A stretch of 60,562 bases of DNA from contig JAWLCV010000018.1 of NCBI GenBank assembly GCA_041686955.1, forward strand, positions 1-60,562, in the 5' to 3' direction. Under the pieces are notes generated by a model. The model was not told the DNA's origin. It did not search any database and worked only from the letters and a program-made list of their open reading frames with translations. Positions 32,718-41,163 of the stretch are shown piece by piece (position 1 is the stretch's first letter; every line of letters starts with the position of its first letter). A program made the position numbers and the translations under genes. This DNA comes from UBA7803 sp041686955 (lineage in GTDB: Bacteria > Pseudomonadota > Gammaproteobacteria > Pseudomonadales > Azotimanducaceae).

Positions 32718-33696
32718 CAGAAGCATGGACGGACACGCGCGGGGGCGTTTCGAGTTCTTCGACCGCAAGCCGCAGGTCGCCGACATGCGCGACGAGGTGC
32801 TGGAGGGCCTGCTCGCGGAGCCCAAGCGGCTGCCGCCCAAGTACTTCTACGATGCCAGGGGCTCGGAGCTCTTCGAGAAGATCACCGAGTTGCCGGAGTA
32901 CTACCTCACCCGTACCGAGATGGCGCTGTTCGACGCCAGCCTCGAGGAGATTGCCCGGGCCCTGGGGGAAGGCTTCTGTCTCGTCGAGTACGGCAGCGGG
33001 ACCAGCCGCAAGATTCGCAAGCTGCTCGAGCGGGTGCGTCCCGCCGCCTACGTGCCGGTGGACATCTCGGGCGAGCATCTGAAGCGGCAGTCCCGCGCCC
33101 TGCACCGCGACTTCCCCTGGCTCGACGTGTACCCCACCTGCGCCGACTTCACCGGAGCCTTCGCGCTGCCCGAGCCCGTAACCGGCCTCGCTCCGGTGGG
33201 CTTCTTTCCGGGCTCGAGCATCGGCAACTTCGAGCCCTCCGCCGCCGAGACGTTCCTGCGCCACGTGGCCATGACCCTGGGCCGCGGCGGGCGGATGCTC
33301 GTGGGCGTGGACCGCAAGAAGGATGCGGCGGTGCTGGAAGCGGCCTACAACGACGCCGCCGGAGTGACCGCCGAATTCAATCGAAACGTGCTGCGTCACC
33401 TGAACCATCGCCTGGGTGCGGATTTCGACCCCGAGGCGTTCGCCCACGAAGCCCGTTACGATGGGCAGGCCGGGTGCATTCGCATGTTTCTGCGCAGCCT
33501 GACACCGCAGACGGTGCACGTTGCCGGCCACGTCATCGAGTTTCGGGCGGGCGAGACCATCCACACGGAAAACTCGTTCAAGTACGACCCTGAGGAGTTC
33601 CGGCGCCTCGCGGAGCGCGGCGGGTTCGCCTGCGATGCCTGGTGGACCGACGACGCGCAGTACTTCGCCCTGTTCCTGCTGCGCTCCGTCTCCTGA
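32707..33696 (+). CDS. egtD: L-histidine N-alpha-methyltransferase EgtD
   Basis: EgtD trimethylates histidine to hercynine, the substrate of EgtB. The family (DUF2260) motifs are LPPKYFYDARGSELFEKI, LPEYYLTRTE, LVEYGSGTSRKIRKLL (SAM site), FFPGSSIGNF and the C-terminal HTENSFKYD. The ATG at 32707 overlaps the egtB stop by 11 bp and gives 329 residues; a second ATG at 32725 is an alternative. No egtA, egtC or egtE is nearby, so the thiol donor and the C-S lyase are not defined by the window. Confidence 0.94.
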   Translation: MTSDRSMDGHARGRFEFFDRKPQVADMRDEVLEGLLAEPKRLPPKYFYDARGSELFEKITELPEYYLTRTEMALFDASLEEIARALGEGFCLVEYGSGTSRKIRKLLERVRPAAYVPVDISGEHLKRQSRALHRDFPWLDVYPTCADFTGAFALPEPVTGLAPVGFFPGSSIGNFEPSAAETFLRHVAMTLGRGGRMLVGVDRKKDAAVLEAAYNDAAGVTAEFNRNVLRHLNHRLGADFDPEAFAHEARYDGQAGCIRMFLRSLTPQTVHVAGHVIEFRAGETIHTENSFKYDPEEFRRLAERGGFACDAWWTDDAQYFALFLLRSVS

Positions 33697-33717
33697 GGCG
33701 CGCCGGAACCCGGCCGC

Positions 33718-34716
33718 TCAGTCGAGCCGCTCAGGACTCAGATAGAAGAAGTGGGCCCGGTGGTGCGCCACGATGCGGCGGAACTCGTCCGGGTTGTTGC
33801 TGCGAACCGCCGCGCCGCGCCGCTGTTTCTGCGCCACCACGGCACGGGACATCCAGAACGCCAGCGCCGCGTACAGCGCGAAGACGGGGAAGTACCACAG
33901 CTCCTGGGCCGCCAGCGGGCGCAGCGCGTGGTAGGCGCGCAACAGCGCCAGCGTCCTCTCGGGATCCAGCGTGCCGTTGGACTCGGTGCACCAGTCGTTG
34001 GCGGCCACCGCCAGATCGTAGACGAGAAAGCCCCGGGAGGCGTGGTGGAAGTCCAGCACGCCGCACAGGCCCCATTCGTTGAACAGGGCGTTGTCGCGGA
34101 ACAGATCGCCGTGGATGGTGCCCCTGGGCAGCTCCGTCACGTCCCGGCGCTCGAGCGCTGCCGCGATTCGGCTGGCCGTCTCGCGCATCAGGGTCTGGTC
34201 GCCGTAGGGCAAGCGGCCCTGGAGCGCCTGCAGGTTCGCGTCGAGCCAGGCACCGTCCCTCGGGTAGTCGGGCAGGCTCAGATCCGCCGCCTCCGTTGCC
34301 AGGTGAAAGCGGGCGATGAACCGTCCAAGGGCTTCGACCTGCCGCAGGGTGGGATTGCAGACGTGGCGGCCGGGAAGCCGCGGACACAGGAGCGCGGGCT
34401 TGCCGTCCAACGGGTACAGGGGCTCGCCGTCGACGGTGCGGATCACTGCCGGCACCGGCAGGCCCGCGGCCGCGCAGGCGTCGAGCAGGGGTACGAGGGC
34501 CTCACCGGCGTTTGCCGGTTGCTCCATGATGGTGAGCACGTACTGACGCTCCACCCCGCATTTGCGCGTGGCCAGGAAGTAGTTGCTGTTCTCGATGCCG
34601 GCGGTGGCGGGCCAGTGGCGGATCAGCTCACCGATGTCGTAGCGGTGCACCAGGCGTTCGAGCCGGAGCAGGTCCAGCTCGGTGGCGACGTTCGCGGAGG
34701 CGGCCGGAGACGGCAA
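33718..34716 (-). CDS. thrB: homoserine kinase (ThrB, protein kinase-like type)
   Basis: A 332-residue aminoglycoside phosphotransferase-fold enzyme (COG2334) that phosphorylates homoserine in threonine synthesis. Visible motifs are GIENSNYFLAT, the catalytic loop TIHGDLFRDNALF (Asp, Asn) and the metal motif GVLDFHHAS. The gene order thrB-DUF2782-(divergent) polA-engB-cytochrome c4-dsbA is that of Pseudomonas, where this gene is thrB. The start is a TTG immediately after the stop of the DUF2782 gene. It converges with egtD. Confidence 0.85.
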   Translation of the reverse strand: MPSPAASANVATELDLLRLERLVHRYDIGELIRHWPATAGIENSNYFLATRKCGVERQYVLTIMEQPANAGEALVPLLDACAAAGLPVPAVIRTVDGEPLYPLDGKPALLCPRLPGRHVCNPTLRQVEALGRFIARFHLATEAADLSLPDYPRDGAWLDANLQALQGRLPYGDQTLMRETASRIAAALERRDVTELPRGTIHGDLFRDNALFNEWGLCGVLDFHHASRGFLVYDLAVAANDWCTESNGTLDPERTLALLRAYHALRPLAAQELWYFPVFALYAALAFWMSRAVVAQKQRRGAAVRSNNPDEFRRIVAHHRAHFFYLSPERLD

Positions 34717-35079
34717 TCAGAATTCCACGATGACCCAGGAGGGCAACAGCATGTCGGCGCGTTCCAGATCGCCGAAGCCTTTGGTCGGATCCCTGGGCAC
34801 CAGATAGTAGGGCTTCCCGAAGGTGGGCACGATGCGGATCATGCGAAGCTCGCCGTTCTGGCGGAACTCGTGGATGGTGCGCTCCTCCTCGGCGATGATC
34901 ACCACGTCCGGACCGCGCAGCGACTCGTCGTCGGTGGCGGCCGACGCCGGCAGCGCCGGCATTGCACAGACGAGCGCCGGACCGAGGAGCGCCGGACGGA
35001 GCCATGACGCGAGCCGCCGCGAGAGCCGGCGGAGTCCGTAGGCGCTCGCTTTCGGGGCCTTGCACAACGCGGTTACCAT
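34717..35079 (-). CDS. DUF2782-family exported protein
   Basis: A 120-residue protein with an N-terminal signal peptide (about residues 17-47, ending MPALPASA) and a small domain with VVIIAEEERTIHEFRQNGEL and IVPTFGKPYYLVPRD, typical of DUF2782 proteins beside polA. Function unknown; probably periplasmic. The ATG used lies inside a 7-bp inverted repeat, and no clear ribosome site precedes it, so the start is uncertain. Confidence 0.8.
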   Translation of the reverse strand: MVTALCKAPKASAYGLRRLSRRLASWLRPALLGPALVCAMPALPASAATDDESLRGPDVVIIAEEERTIHEFRQNGELRMIRIVPTFGKPYYLVPRDPTKGFGDLERADMLLPSWVIVEF

Positions 35080-35085
35080 AACCGC
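35069..35085. promoter_or_regulatory. inverted repeat over the DUF2782 start codon
   Basis: GCGGTTA-CCA-TAACCGC is a perfect 7-bp inverted repeat with a 3-bp centre in the 111-bp gap between DUF2782 and polA. On the leftward transcript it would fold into a hairpin that includes the start codon. It could instead be an operator. The rest of the gap has a TTGACT at 35091-35096 with no matching -10 box. Confidence 0.45.
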
Positions 35086-35190
35086 GAATGTTGACTCAAA
35101 GCGCCTCCCAAGGCAAAGCGATCGCACGGGCCCTGGTGGGGGCCGTGGCCGGCGTCGGCCGTGCGGCGGGCGCGAACACGAGGATGATGG

Positions 35191-37944
35191 ATGGCCGGTA
35201 AGAAGGATCCCGGGTGTGAGTCGGGCGGGGGACCGCTGTTGCTGGTGGACGGCTCCTCGTATCTGTTTCGCGCCTACCACGCCCTGCCCGACCTCAAGAC
35301 CAGCGACGGCCTGCACACCGGCGCCGTGCGCGGCGTCATCGGGATGCTGCGCAAGCTCGCCAAGGACTATCCGAACAGCCCCATCGCCGTCGTGTTCGAC
35401 GCCAAGGGCAAGACCTTCCGCAACGACCTCTACCCTCAGTACAAGGCCAACCGGCCCCCCATGGCGGACGACCTGGCGGAGCAGATCGAGCCCATTCATC
35501 AGATCATCCGCGCCATGGGGCTGCCCCTGCTCATCATTCCGGGGGTGGAAGCGGACGACGTGATCGGCACCCTTGCCGTTCAGGCCACCGAGGAGCGGCG
35601 CGACACCGTGATATCCACCGGCGACAAGGACATGGCGCAGCTTGTGAGCGACCACGTCACCCTGGTGAACACCATGACGGACACCCGTCTCGACCGGGAC
35701 GGCGTGATCGACAAGTTCGGGGTTCCGCCGGAGCGCATCGTCGACTACCTGGCCCTCATGGGCGACCCCATCGACAACATCCCGGGCGTGGACAAGGTGG
35801 GACCGAAGACGGCGGCCAAGTGGCTCCACCAGTACGGCACCCTGGAGGGCGTGCTGGCCGCCGCCGACGAGATCAAGGGCAAGGTCGGAGAGAACCTGCG
35901 CGCCGTGCGGGATCAGCTTCCGCTGTCCCGGGACCTGACCCGCATCAAGTGCGACGTGGACCTGGACGTGCACGTGGCGGACCTGTGCCCGGAGCCGCCG
36001 AACCGGGAAGCCCTGGCTTCGTTGTTCCACCGCCTGGAGTTCCGTGGCTGGCTGGCCGAGCTGGAGGGTGAGGCGTCGCCGGCGGACGGCAGCAACGGCG
36101 CCGCGGAGAGCGCCCCGGCGCCGTCGCCGGCCGCCGCGTTGCGGTGGACCGTGATCGACGGCTGGGATGCGCTGGACGACTGGCTCGCGCGCATGAAGGC
36201 GGCGGATCTGGTGGCATTCGATACCGAGACCACCAGCCGCTCCTACATGGATGCGGCCCTGGTGGGGCTGTCGTTCTGCGTGACCCCGGGGGAGGCGGCC
36301 TACCTGCCCCTGGGCCACGATTACCCCGGCGCACCGCGGCAGCTACCGCAGGAGGAGACCCTGGCGCGCCTGAAGCCCCTGCTGGAGGATGACGGCCGGC
36401 CCAAGGTGGGACAGAACCTGAAGTACGACATGAGCGTGCTCGGCCGTTACGGAATCGAGGTGCGCGGTGTGCGTCACGACACCATGCTGGAGTCCTACGT
36501 GCTCAACAGCGTGGTGGGCCGTCACAACCTGGACGATCTGGCCCGCCGGCACCTGGGGCAGGAGACCATCCGTTTCGAGGACGTTGCCGGCAAGGGGGCC
36601 AAGCAGATCGGCTTCAACCAGGTGCCCGTGGACCGGGCCGCGGCCTACTCGGCGGAGGATTCCGACGTCGCGCTGCGGCTCCACGAGACGCTCTGGCCCA
36701 GGCTCGAGGCGGAGCCGAAGCTGAGGTCGGTGTACGAGGACATCGAGGTTCCGCTGGTTTCCGTGCTGTCGCGCATGGAGCGCAACGGCGCCCTGGTGGA
36801 CGGCGCCCGGCTCGAGGCGTTCAGTGCCGAGCTCAGCGAGCGGATGGAGGCGCTCCGCGAGCAGGCCTGCGCCCTGGCCGATGAGGTATTCAACCTGGAT
36901 TCGCCCAAGCAACTCCAGGCGGTGCTGTACGACAAGCTGTGCCTGCCGGTGCTCCGGAAGACGCCCAAGGGCCAACCCTCCACCGCCGAGGAGGTGCTGC
37001 AGGACCTGGCCCGGGATTACGAGCTGCCGCGCCTGGTCATCGATTACCGGATCCTGGCGAAGCTGAAATCCACCTACACCGACAAGCTGCCCATGCAGAT
37101 CAACGCGGCCACGGGCCGCATCCACACCTCCTACCATCAGGCGATCACCGCTACCGGGCGGCTGTCGTCCTCGGACCCGAACCTGCAGAACATCCCGATC
37201 CGCCACGCCGAGGGCCGGCGTATCCGGCAGGCGTTCGTGGCGCCGCCGGGACGGCGCATCGTCGCCGCGGATTACTCGCAGATCGAGCTCAGGATCATGG
37301 CGCACCTGTCCGGGGATGCCGGTCTGGCCGCAGCCTTCGCGGCCCGGGAGGACATCCACCGGGCCACCGCGGCCGAGGTGTTCGGCTGCGGTCTCGAGGC
37401 GGTGAGCGACGATCAGCGGCGCAGCGCCAAGGCCATCAATTTCGGCCTCATCTACGGCATGTCGGCGTTCGGTCTCGGCCGGCAGCTCGGCATCTCGCGC
37501 GCGCTGGCCCAGGAGTACATCGACCGATACTTCGAGCGCTATCCCGGTGTGCGCGCCTACATGGAAGGCACACGCGCGCTGGCGCGGGAGAAAGGCTACG
37601 TGGAGACGGTTTTCGGCCGGCGCCTCTACCTGCCGGAAATCGACTCGAAGAATCCGGCGCGGCGCCAGGGTGCCGAGCGTGCCGCCATCAACGCACCCAT
37701 GCAGGGCACCGCGGCGGACATCATCAAGCGCGCCATGATCGGTGTCGACCGCTGGTTGTGCGACACCGGGGTGGACGCCCTGCTGATCATGCAGGTGCAC
37801 GACGAGCTGGTGTTCGAGGTGGCGGAATCGCAGGTGGAGACCCTGGTGGAAGAGGTCCGCGCGCGCATGGAGCAGGCGGCGGAGCTGAGCGTGCCCCTGG
37901 TGGTGGATACCGGGGTGGGAAGAAACTGGGACGAGGCCCATTAG
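35191..37944 (+). CDS. polA: DNA polymerase I
   Basis: A 917-residue repair and Okazaki-processing polymerase with all three domains. The 5'-nuclease spans about residues 10-290 (LLVDGSSYLFRAYHALP, STGDKDMAQLV, GDPIDNIPGV). The 3'-5' exonuclease spans about 320-510, with its catalytic pair in AFDTETTS. The polymerase domain spans about 530-917 (SSDPNLQNIPIR, AADYSQIELRIMAHLS, RRSAKAINFGLIYGMSAFGL, MQVHDELVFEV). GAGG lies 7 bp before the ATG. Its stop overlaps that of the convergent engB by 3 bp. Confidence 0.98.
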   Translation: MAGKKDPGCESGGGPLLLVDGSSYLFRAYHALPDLKTSDGLHTGAVRGVIGMLRKLAKDYPNSPIAVVFDAKGKTFRNDLYPQYKANRPPMADDLAEQIEPIHQIIRAMGLPLLIIPGVEADDVIGTLAVQATEERRDTVISTGDKDMAQLVSDHVTLVNTMTDTRLDRDGVIDKFGVPPERIVDYLALMGDPIDNIPGVDKVGPKTAAKWLHQYGTLEGVLAAADEIKGKVGENLRAVRDQLPLSRDLTRIKCDVDLDVHVADLCPEPPNREALASLFHRLEFRGWLAELEGEASPADGSNGAAESAPAPSPAAALRWTVIDGWDALDDWLARMKAADLVAFDTETTSRSYMDAALVGLSFCVTPGEAAYLPLGHDYPGAPRQLPQEETLARLKPLLEDDGRPKVGQNLKYDMSVLGRYGIEVRGVRHDTMLESYVLNSVVGRHNLDDLARRHLGQETIRFEDVAGKGAKQIGFNQVPVDRAAAYSAEDSDVALRLHETLWPRLEAEPKLRSVYEDIEVPLVSVLSRMERNGALVDGARLEAFSAELSERMEALREQACALADEVFNLDSPKQLQAVLYDKLCLPVLRKTPKGQPSTAEEVLQDLARDYELPRLVIDYRILAKLKSTYTDKLPMQINAATGRIHTSYHQAITATGRLSSSDPNLQNIPIRHAEGRRIRQAFVAPPGRRIVAADYSQIELRIMAHLSGDAGLAAAFAAREDIHRATAAEVFGCGLEAVSDDQRRSAKAINFGLIYGMSAFGLGRQLGISRALAQEYIDRYFERYPGVRAYMEGTRALAREKGYVETVFGRRLYLPEIDSKNPARRQGAERAAINAPMQGTAADIIKRAMIGVDRWLCDTGVDALLIMQVHDELVFEVAESQVETLVEEVRARMEQAAELSVPLVVDTGVGRNWDEAH

Positions 37945-38591
37945 GCGGCGGCGAGCCACTCCCGAAGCACGTCGAGCACCACGCCGACGTTCTGCCCGCG
38001 CAATGCCGAGAACGTCGTCACCCGCGCCCCCGGCACCTGCTCGAGGTGGCGCTTCACCTGGGCCAGCGCTTTGCGCTCGGCGCCGGACTTCAGCTTGTCG
38101 GCCTTGTTCAGCAGCACCAGGAGCGGCAGCTCGGAGGCGGTGGCCCAGCCGATCAGCTCCAGGTCGAAAGGCTGCAGGGGATGGCGGATGTCCATCACCA
38201 GCACCAGGGCCACCAGAGAGGAACGCTCGGAGAGGAAACGGTTCACCGTGGCCTGCCACCGCGCCTGGGCCTCGCGGGTGGCTTTGGCGTACCCGTAGCC
38301 CGGCAGGTCCACCAGCCGGCCGTGGCAGGGGTCGCCGCCGATGCGCCGAACGTCGAAGAAGTTGAGGAGCTGGGTCCGCCCCGGGGTCTTGCTCACCTTG
38401 GCGGTCTGCCGACTCCCGGTGAGCCGGTTGATCACGCTGGATTTGCCCGCGTTGGAACGGCCGGCTACGGCCACCTCCGGCCCCATGGCCGGCGGGCACT
38501 GCTCGAGGCTCGCCGCGCTGGTGAGGAAGGTCACCTCGAGGCGCTCGTCCCGGCGGTCGGCTCGCTTGCCCGGTGTGGTTTCGTCGGCCAT
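37941..38591 (-). CDS. engB: ribosome biogenesis GTP-binding protein EngB (YihA/YsxC)
   Basis: An essential small GTPase acting in 50S assembly. The 216-residue protein has G1 AGRSNAGKSSVIN, G3 VDLPGYGYAK and G4 LLNKADKL. I used the ATG at 38591 with GGAG 7 bp upstream; an upstream open extension of 18 residues lacks family similarity. It is divergent from the cytochrome c4 gene and convergent with polA, as in Pseudomonas. Confidence 0.96.
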   Translation of the reverse strand: MADETTPGKRADRRDERLEVTFLTSAASLEQCPPAMGPEVAVAGRSNAGKSSVINRLTGSRQTAKVSKTPGRTQLLNFFDVRRIGGDPCHGRLVDLPGYGYAKATREAQARWQATVNRFLSERSSLVALVLVMDIRHPLQPFDLELIGWATASELPLLVLLNKADKLKSGAERKALAQVKRHLEQVPGARVTTFSALRGQNVGVVLDVLREWLAAA

Positions 38592-38651
38592 GGCAATGCT
38601 CCAGGCGGGAGGGCGACTCCCGCACGGTCTGTGTCTGAAAGGCACTTAGTA

Positions 38652-38657
38652 TATAAT
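38652..38657 (+). promoter_or_regulatory. -10 box upstream of cytochrome c4
   Basis: A TATAAT lies 33 bp before the cytochrome c4 start, within an AT-rich stretch of the engB/c4 divergent gap. The sequence read on the other strand gives TATACT, so engB may use an overlapping promoter. No clear -35 box is seen for either. Confidence 0.5.
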
Positions 38658-38689
38658 TTCGCGTTTCTCATCAGCGGAAGAAGAAGTTC

Positions 38690-39313
38690 ATGGGTTCGTT
38701 GCCTGTCGCGCTGCTGGCGTTCGCCGCAGCACTCATCGCTCCAGTGGCTCAAGCCCAGGTAGACCCGCAGGCCGGCGAGGCCCAGGCGGCGACCTGCGCA
38801 GCCTGCCACGGCCAGGGCGGGGCCGCCCCCGTCGACCCGACGTATCCCGTTCTGGCCGGCCAGAACGCCAGCTACCTGACCCGGCAGCTGCAGCTCATTC
38901 AATCGGGCGAGCGGCCGGTTCCGCTGATGACCGGACAGCTCGACGGCAAATCCGAGCAGGATCTGGCCAACCTCGCGGCCTACTTCGCTGGCCAGCCGGA
39001 CGTGGTCGGGGAAGCCCAGGGCGACGACGAGACCTTGGCGCTGGCCGAAGGCATCTATCGCGGCGGCATCCTGGACAAAGGTGTGGCGGCGTGCACCGCC
39101 TGTCATTCCCCCTCCGGCGACGGCAACGCGCCCGCGGGCTTTCCGGTCATCGGCGGGCAGCCCCAGGAGTATGTGATCGCTCAGCTCACCGCCTATCGGG
39201 AAGGGCAGCGAACCAGCGACGAAACCTACGGCGGAATGATGCGGTCGGTGGCGTCGCGGCTCACCGATACCGAGATCGCCGCCCTGGCCGAGTACCTGCA
39301 CGGCCTGCACTGA
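38690..39313 (+). CDS. diheme cytochrome c4
   Basis: A 207-residue periplasmic protein with a signal peptide (LPVALLAFAAALIAPVAQA) and two c-type heme sites, CAACHGQGG (about residue 37) and CTACHSPSGDG (about 135), each domain with a later axial Met (LMTGQLDGKS; MMRSVASRL). Cytochrome c4 is a known electron donor to cytochrome oxidases and may feed the caa3 or another oxidase here. It lies between engB and dsbA, the conserved order. Confidence 0.95.
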   Translation: MGSLPVALLAFAAALIAPVAQAQVDPQAGEAQAATCAACHGQGGAAPVDPTYPVLAGQNASYLTRQLQLIQSGERPVPLMTGQLDGKSEQDLANLAAYFAGQPDVVGEAQGDDETLALAEGIYRGGILDKGVAACTACHSPSGDGNAPAGFPVIGGQPQEYVIAQLTAYREGQRTSDETYGGMMRSVASRLTDTEIAALAEYLHGLH

Positions 39314-39331
39314 GGGCCACGGGAGTGGCCC
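39314..39331 (+). terminator. hairpin after cytochrome c4
   Basis: GGGCCAC-GGGA-GTGGCCC is a perfect 7-bp stem directly after the cytochrome c4 stop codon, with no T tract. It may stabilise the message end or act as a terminator. Confidence 0.4.
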
Positions 39332-39433
39332 GCGAGCGTCAGAAGGCACCAATGCCCGCCGCCACGGTCTAATCCGCGGCGGCGGCCGGTGGCTGCGGCG
39401 AGCTACAATATCTGCTGAATGACCGAGGTTCTC

Positions 39434-40147
39434 ATGCTGCGCACCCGTACCTTGTCCCGCCTGACCGTGTTCCTGGCCATGCTCGTGCTCGCCGGCCCGC
39501 CGACCTTGGCGGCGGAGCCGCAGTTTCGGGAAGGCGAGCACTACGCACGCCTGCCCGTCCCGGTGGAGACGGCGGATCCGCAGGAGGTCGAGGTGGTGGA
39601 GGTATTCTCCTACGCGTGCATCCACTGCAAGAACTTCCAGCCGGCCATGGACGCCTGGCGTGAAGGCAAACCCGAGTACGTGGACTTTCACCGCATGCCG
39701 GCGACCTTCAATCAGACGTGGGCGGCGCTGGCGCAGTCCTTCTACACCGCCGAGGCGCTGGGGGTGACGGAGCAGGTCCACGAGCCCATATTCCGGGCCA
39801 TTCACGAGCGTGGGGTCAACCTGGCGGACCCGGAGCTGATGGCCGAGATGTTCGAGAGCGCCGCCGGAGTGTCACCGGAGAAGTTCAAGCAGGTGCACAA
39901 CTCGTTCAGCGTCCGGAGTCGGGTTCAGCAGGCGGACGCCCGGGGACGGGCTTACCGTCTCACCGGAACCCCGACCCTCATCGTCGACGGGCTCTACCGC
40001 GTGGATGGCCGCATGGCGGGCGGCAACGCGGACATGCTCGAGGTGGTGGATTTTCTGGTGGCCCAGCGTCACGCTGCAAAATCGGCGGAAGCTCCGGAAG
40101 CGGACGCCGCAGACGCCGCCGCCGCGGCGGGTGCCGGCGGCCAGTAG
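39434..40147 (+). CDS. dsbA: thiol:disulfide interchange protein DsbA
   Basis: A periplasmic disulfide oxidase with signal peptide (LTVFLAMLVLAGPPTLAA) and thioredoxin fold. The active site reads FSYACIHCKNF: C-I-H-C instead of the usual C-P-H-C. The cis-Pro loop is LTGTPTLIVDG. The C-terminal tail (about the last 25 residues) is almost only Ala, Glu, Asp and Gly and is not part of the fold. I chose the ATG at 39434, 6 bp after a GAGG, over an ATG five codons earlier. A TACAAT at 39404-39409 may be its -10 box. Confidence 0.95.
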   Translation: MLRTRTLSRLTVFLAMLVLAGPPTLAAEPQFREGEHYARLPVPVETADPQEVEVVEVFSYACIHCKNFQPAMDAWREGKPEYVDFHRMPATFNQTWAALAQSFYTAEALGVTEQVHEPIFRAIHERGVNLADPELMAEMFESAAGVSPEKFKQVHNSFSVRSRVQQADARGRAYRLTGTPTLIVDGLYRVDGRMAGGNADMLEVVDFLVAQRHAAKSAEAPEADAADAAAAAGAGGQ

Positions 40148-40164
40148 GCCAGGCGGCGGAGAAA

Positions 40165-41088
40165 ATGCCGGACACGACACAGAACCGCACCACCGACCCG
40201 GTTAGGCTGCTGGCGAGATCCCTGGAGCAGTCGGCCATGCTGGCATGGGCCCGACGAGGCGAGATGCGAGCGATCTCTGCAGTCCCCGCCTCGACCCGTC
40301 ATTCCTCGCTGCAGTCGCTTCACGACGGTGAGCGGCCTTTGCGGTTTCTATCCTTCAACATTCAGGTGGGTATCGGCACCGCCCGCTACCGTCACTACTT
40401 CACCAAGGGCTGGAAGCACGTGCTGCCCCATCACGGGCGCACCCTGAATCTGGAGCGGATCGCCGAGGTGGTGGCGGGCTACGACTTCGTGGCGCTGCAG
40501 GAGATCGACGGCGGCAGTCTGCGCAGCAACTACGTCAATCAGGTGCAGTTCATCGCCGACCGGGCGCGTTTCCCGTACTGGTACACCCAGCTCAACCGTG
40601 ACCTGGGCCCGCTGGCCCAGCACGGCAACGGGCTGCTCTCCCGGGTCGCGCCCATGGAGATGCAGGATCACAAGCTGCCGGGGGCCATTCCCGGGCGGGG
40701 GGCCATCGTCGTGCGCCTGCCGTACGGCAGCGCCAGCGTCCTGGTGGTGCTGCTGCACCTTTCCCTGGGGGAGCGTTCCCGACGGCTGCAGCTCGAGTAC
40801 GTGCGCAACCTTATCGACGGTGAGGACCACGTGATTCTCATGGGGGACATGAACAGTCACCTGCCCCGGTTGCTGTTCGATTCCCCACTGGCCGAGACGG
40901 ATCTGCGCCCCGTGGGCCAGGTCAAGCCCACCTACCCCGCCTGGCGGCCGCTCAGGTGCCTCGACCACGTGCTGGTGTCCAAGCATCTGACGGTGAGCGA
41001 TTACCAGGTGCTCGACTGCCGGCTCTCGGATCATCGGCCCATAGCCGTCACCCTGGAGATGGCCGAGCAGCCCGTAGCGGTGATGTAG
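40165..41088 (+). CDS. endonuclease/exonuclease/phosphatase family protein
   Basis: A 307-residue EEP-superfamily hydrolase, with no signal peptide visible. Catalytic landmarks are FLSFNIQVG (Asn), ALQEIDGG (metal Glu), LMGDMNSHL (Asp, Asn) and LSDHRPIAVTL (His). A homologous gene follows dsbA in Pseudomonas. The substrate is unknown; nuclease, phosphodiesterase or lipid-phosphatase roles all occur in this superfamily. The ATG at 40165 has a GGAG site. Confidence 0.9.
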   Translation: MPDTTQNRTTDPVRLLARSLEQSAMLAWARRGEMRAISAVPASTRHSSLQSLHDGERPLRFLSFNIQVGIGTARYRHYFTKGWKHVLPHHGRTLNLERIAEVVAGYDFVALQEIDGGSLRSNYVNQVQFIADRARFPYWYTQLNRDLGPLAQHGNGLLSRVAPMEMQDHKLPGAIPGRGAIVVRLPYGSASVLVVLLHLSLGERSRRLQLEYVRNLIDGEDHVILMGDMNSHLPRLLFDSPLAETDLRPVGQVKPTYPAWRPLRCLDHVLVSKHLTVSDYQVLDCRLSDHRPIAVTLEMAEQPVAVM

Positions 41089-41092
41089 CGAA

Positions 41093-41121
41093 CGCTCGCC
41101 CCGGCTGCCCCGGGGCGAGCG
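41093..41121. terminator. strong hairpin between converging genes
   Basis: CGCTCGCCCC (41093-41102) is perfectly complementary to GGGGCGAGCG (41112-41121), with a 9-nt loop. It begins 5 bp after the hydrolase stop, between it and the converging dehydrogenase gene. There is no T tract. Confidence 0.5.
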
Positions 41122-41163
41122 GCTACGGGCCCGGCACCCGAGCCCGCATTTCGCCCCCCTTTC

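Noticed and set aside
31440..33696. OvoA-type ovothiol synthase
   Set aside because: OvoA is one fused protein; here the sulfoxide synthase and a separate EgtD histidine trimethyltransferase family member are two genes.
34717..36318. A 533-residue protein combining the DUF2782 sequence with upstream open frame
   Set aside because: The upstream part is antisense to polA and has no family similarity; only the last 120 residues are DUF2782.
36343..38625. A 760-codon minus-strand frame opposite polA and overlapping engB in another frame
   Set aside because: Shadow of polA and engB, both of which have full family motifs in their own frames.
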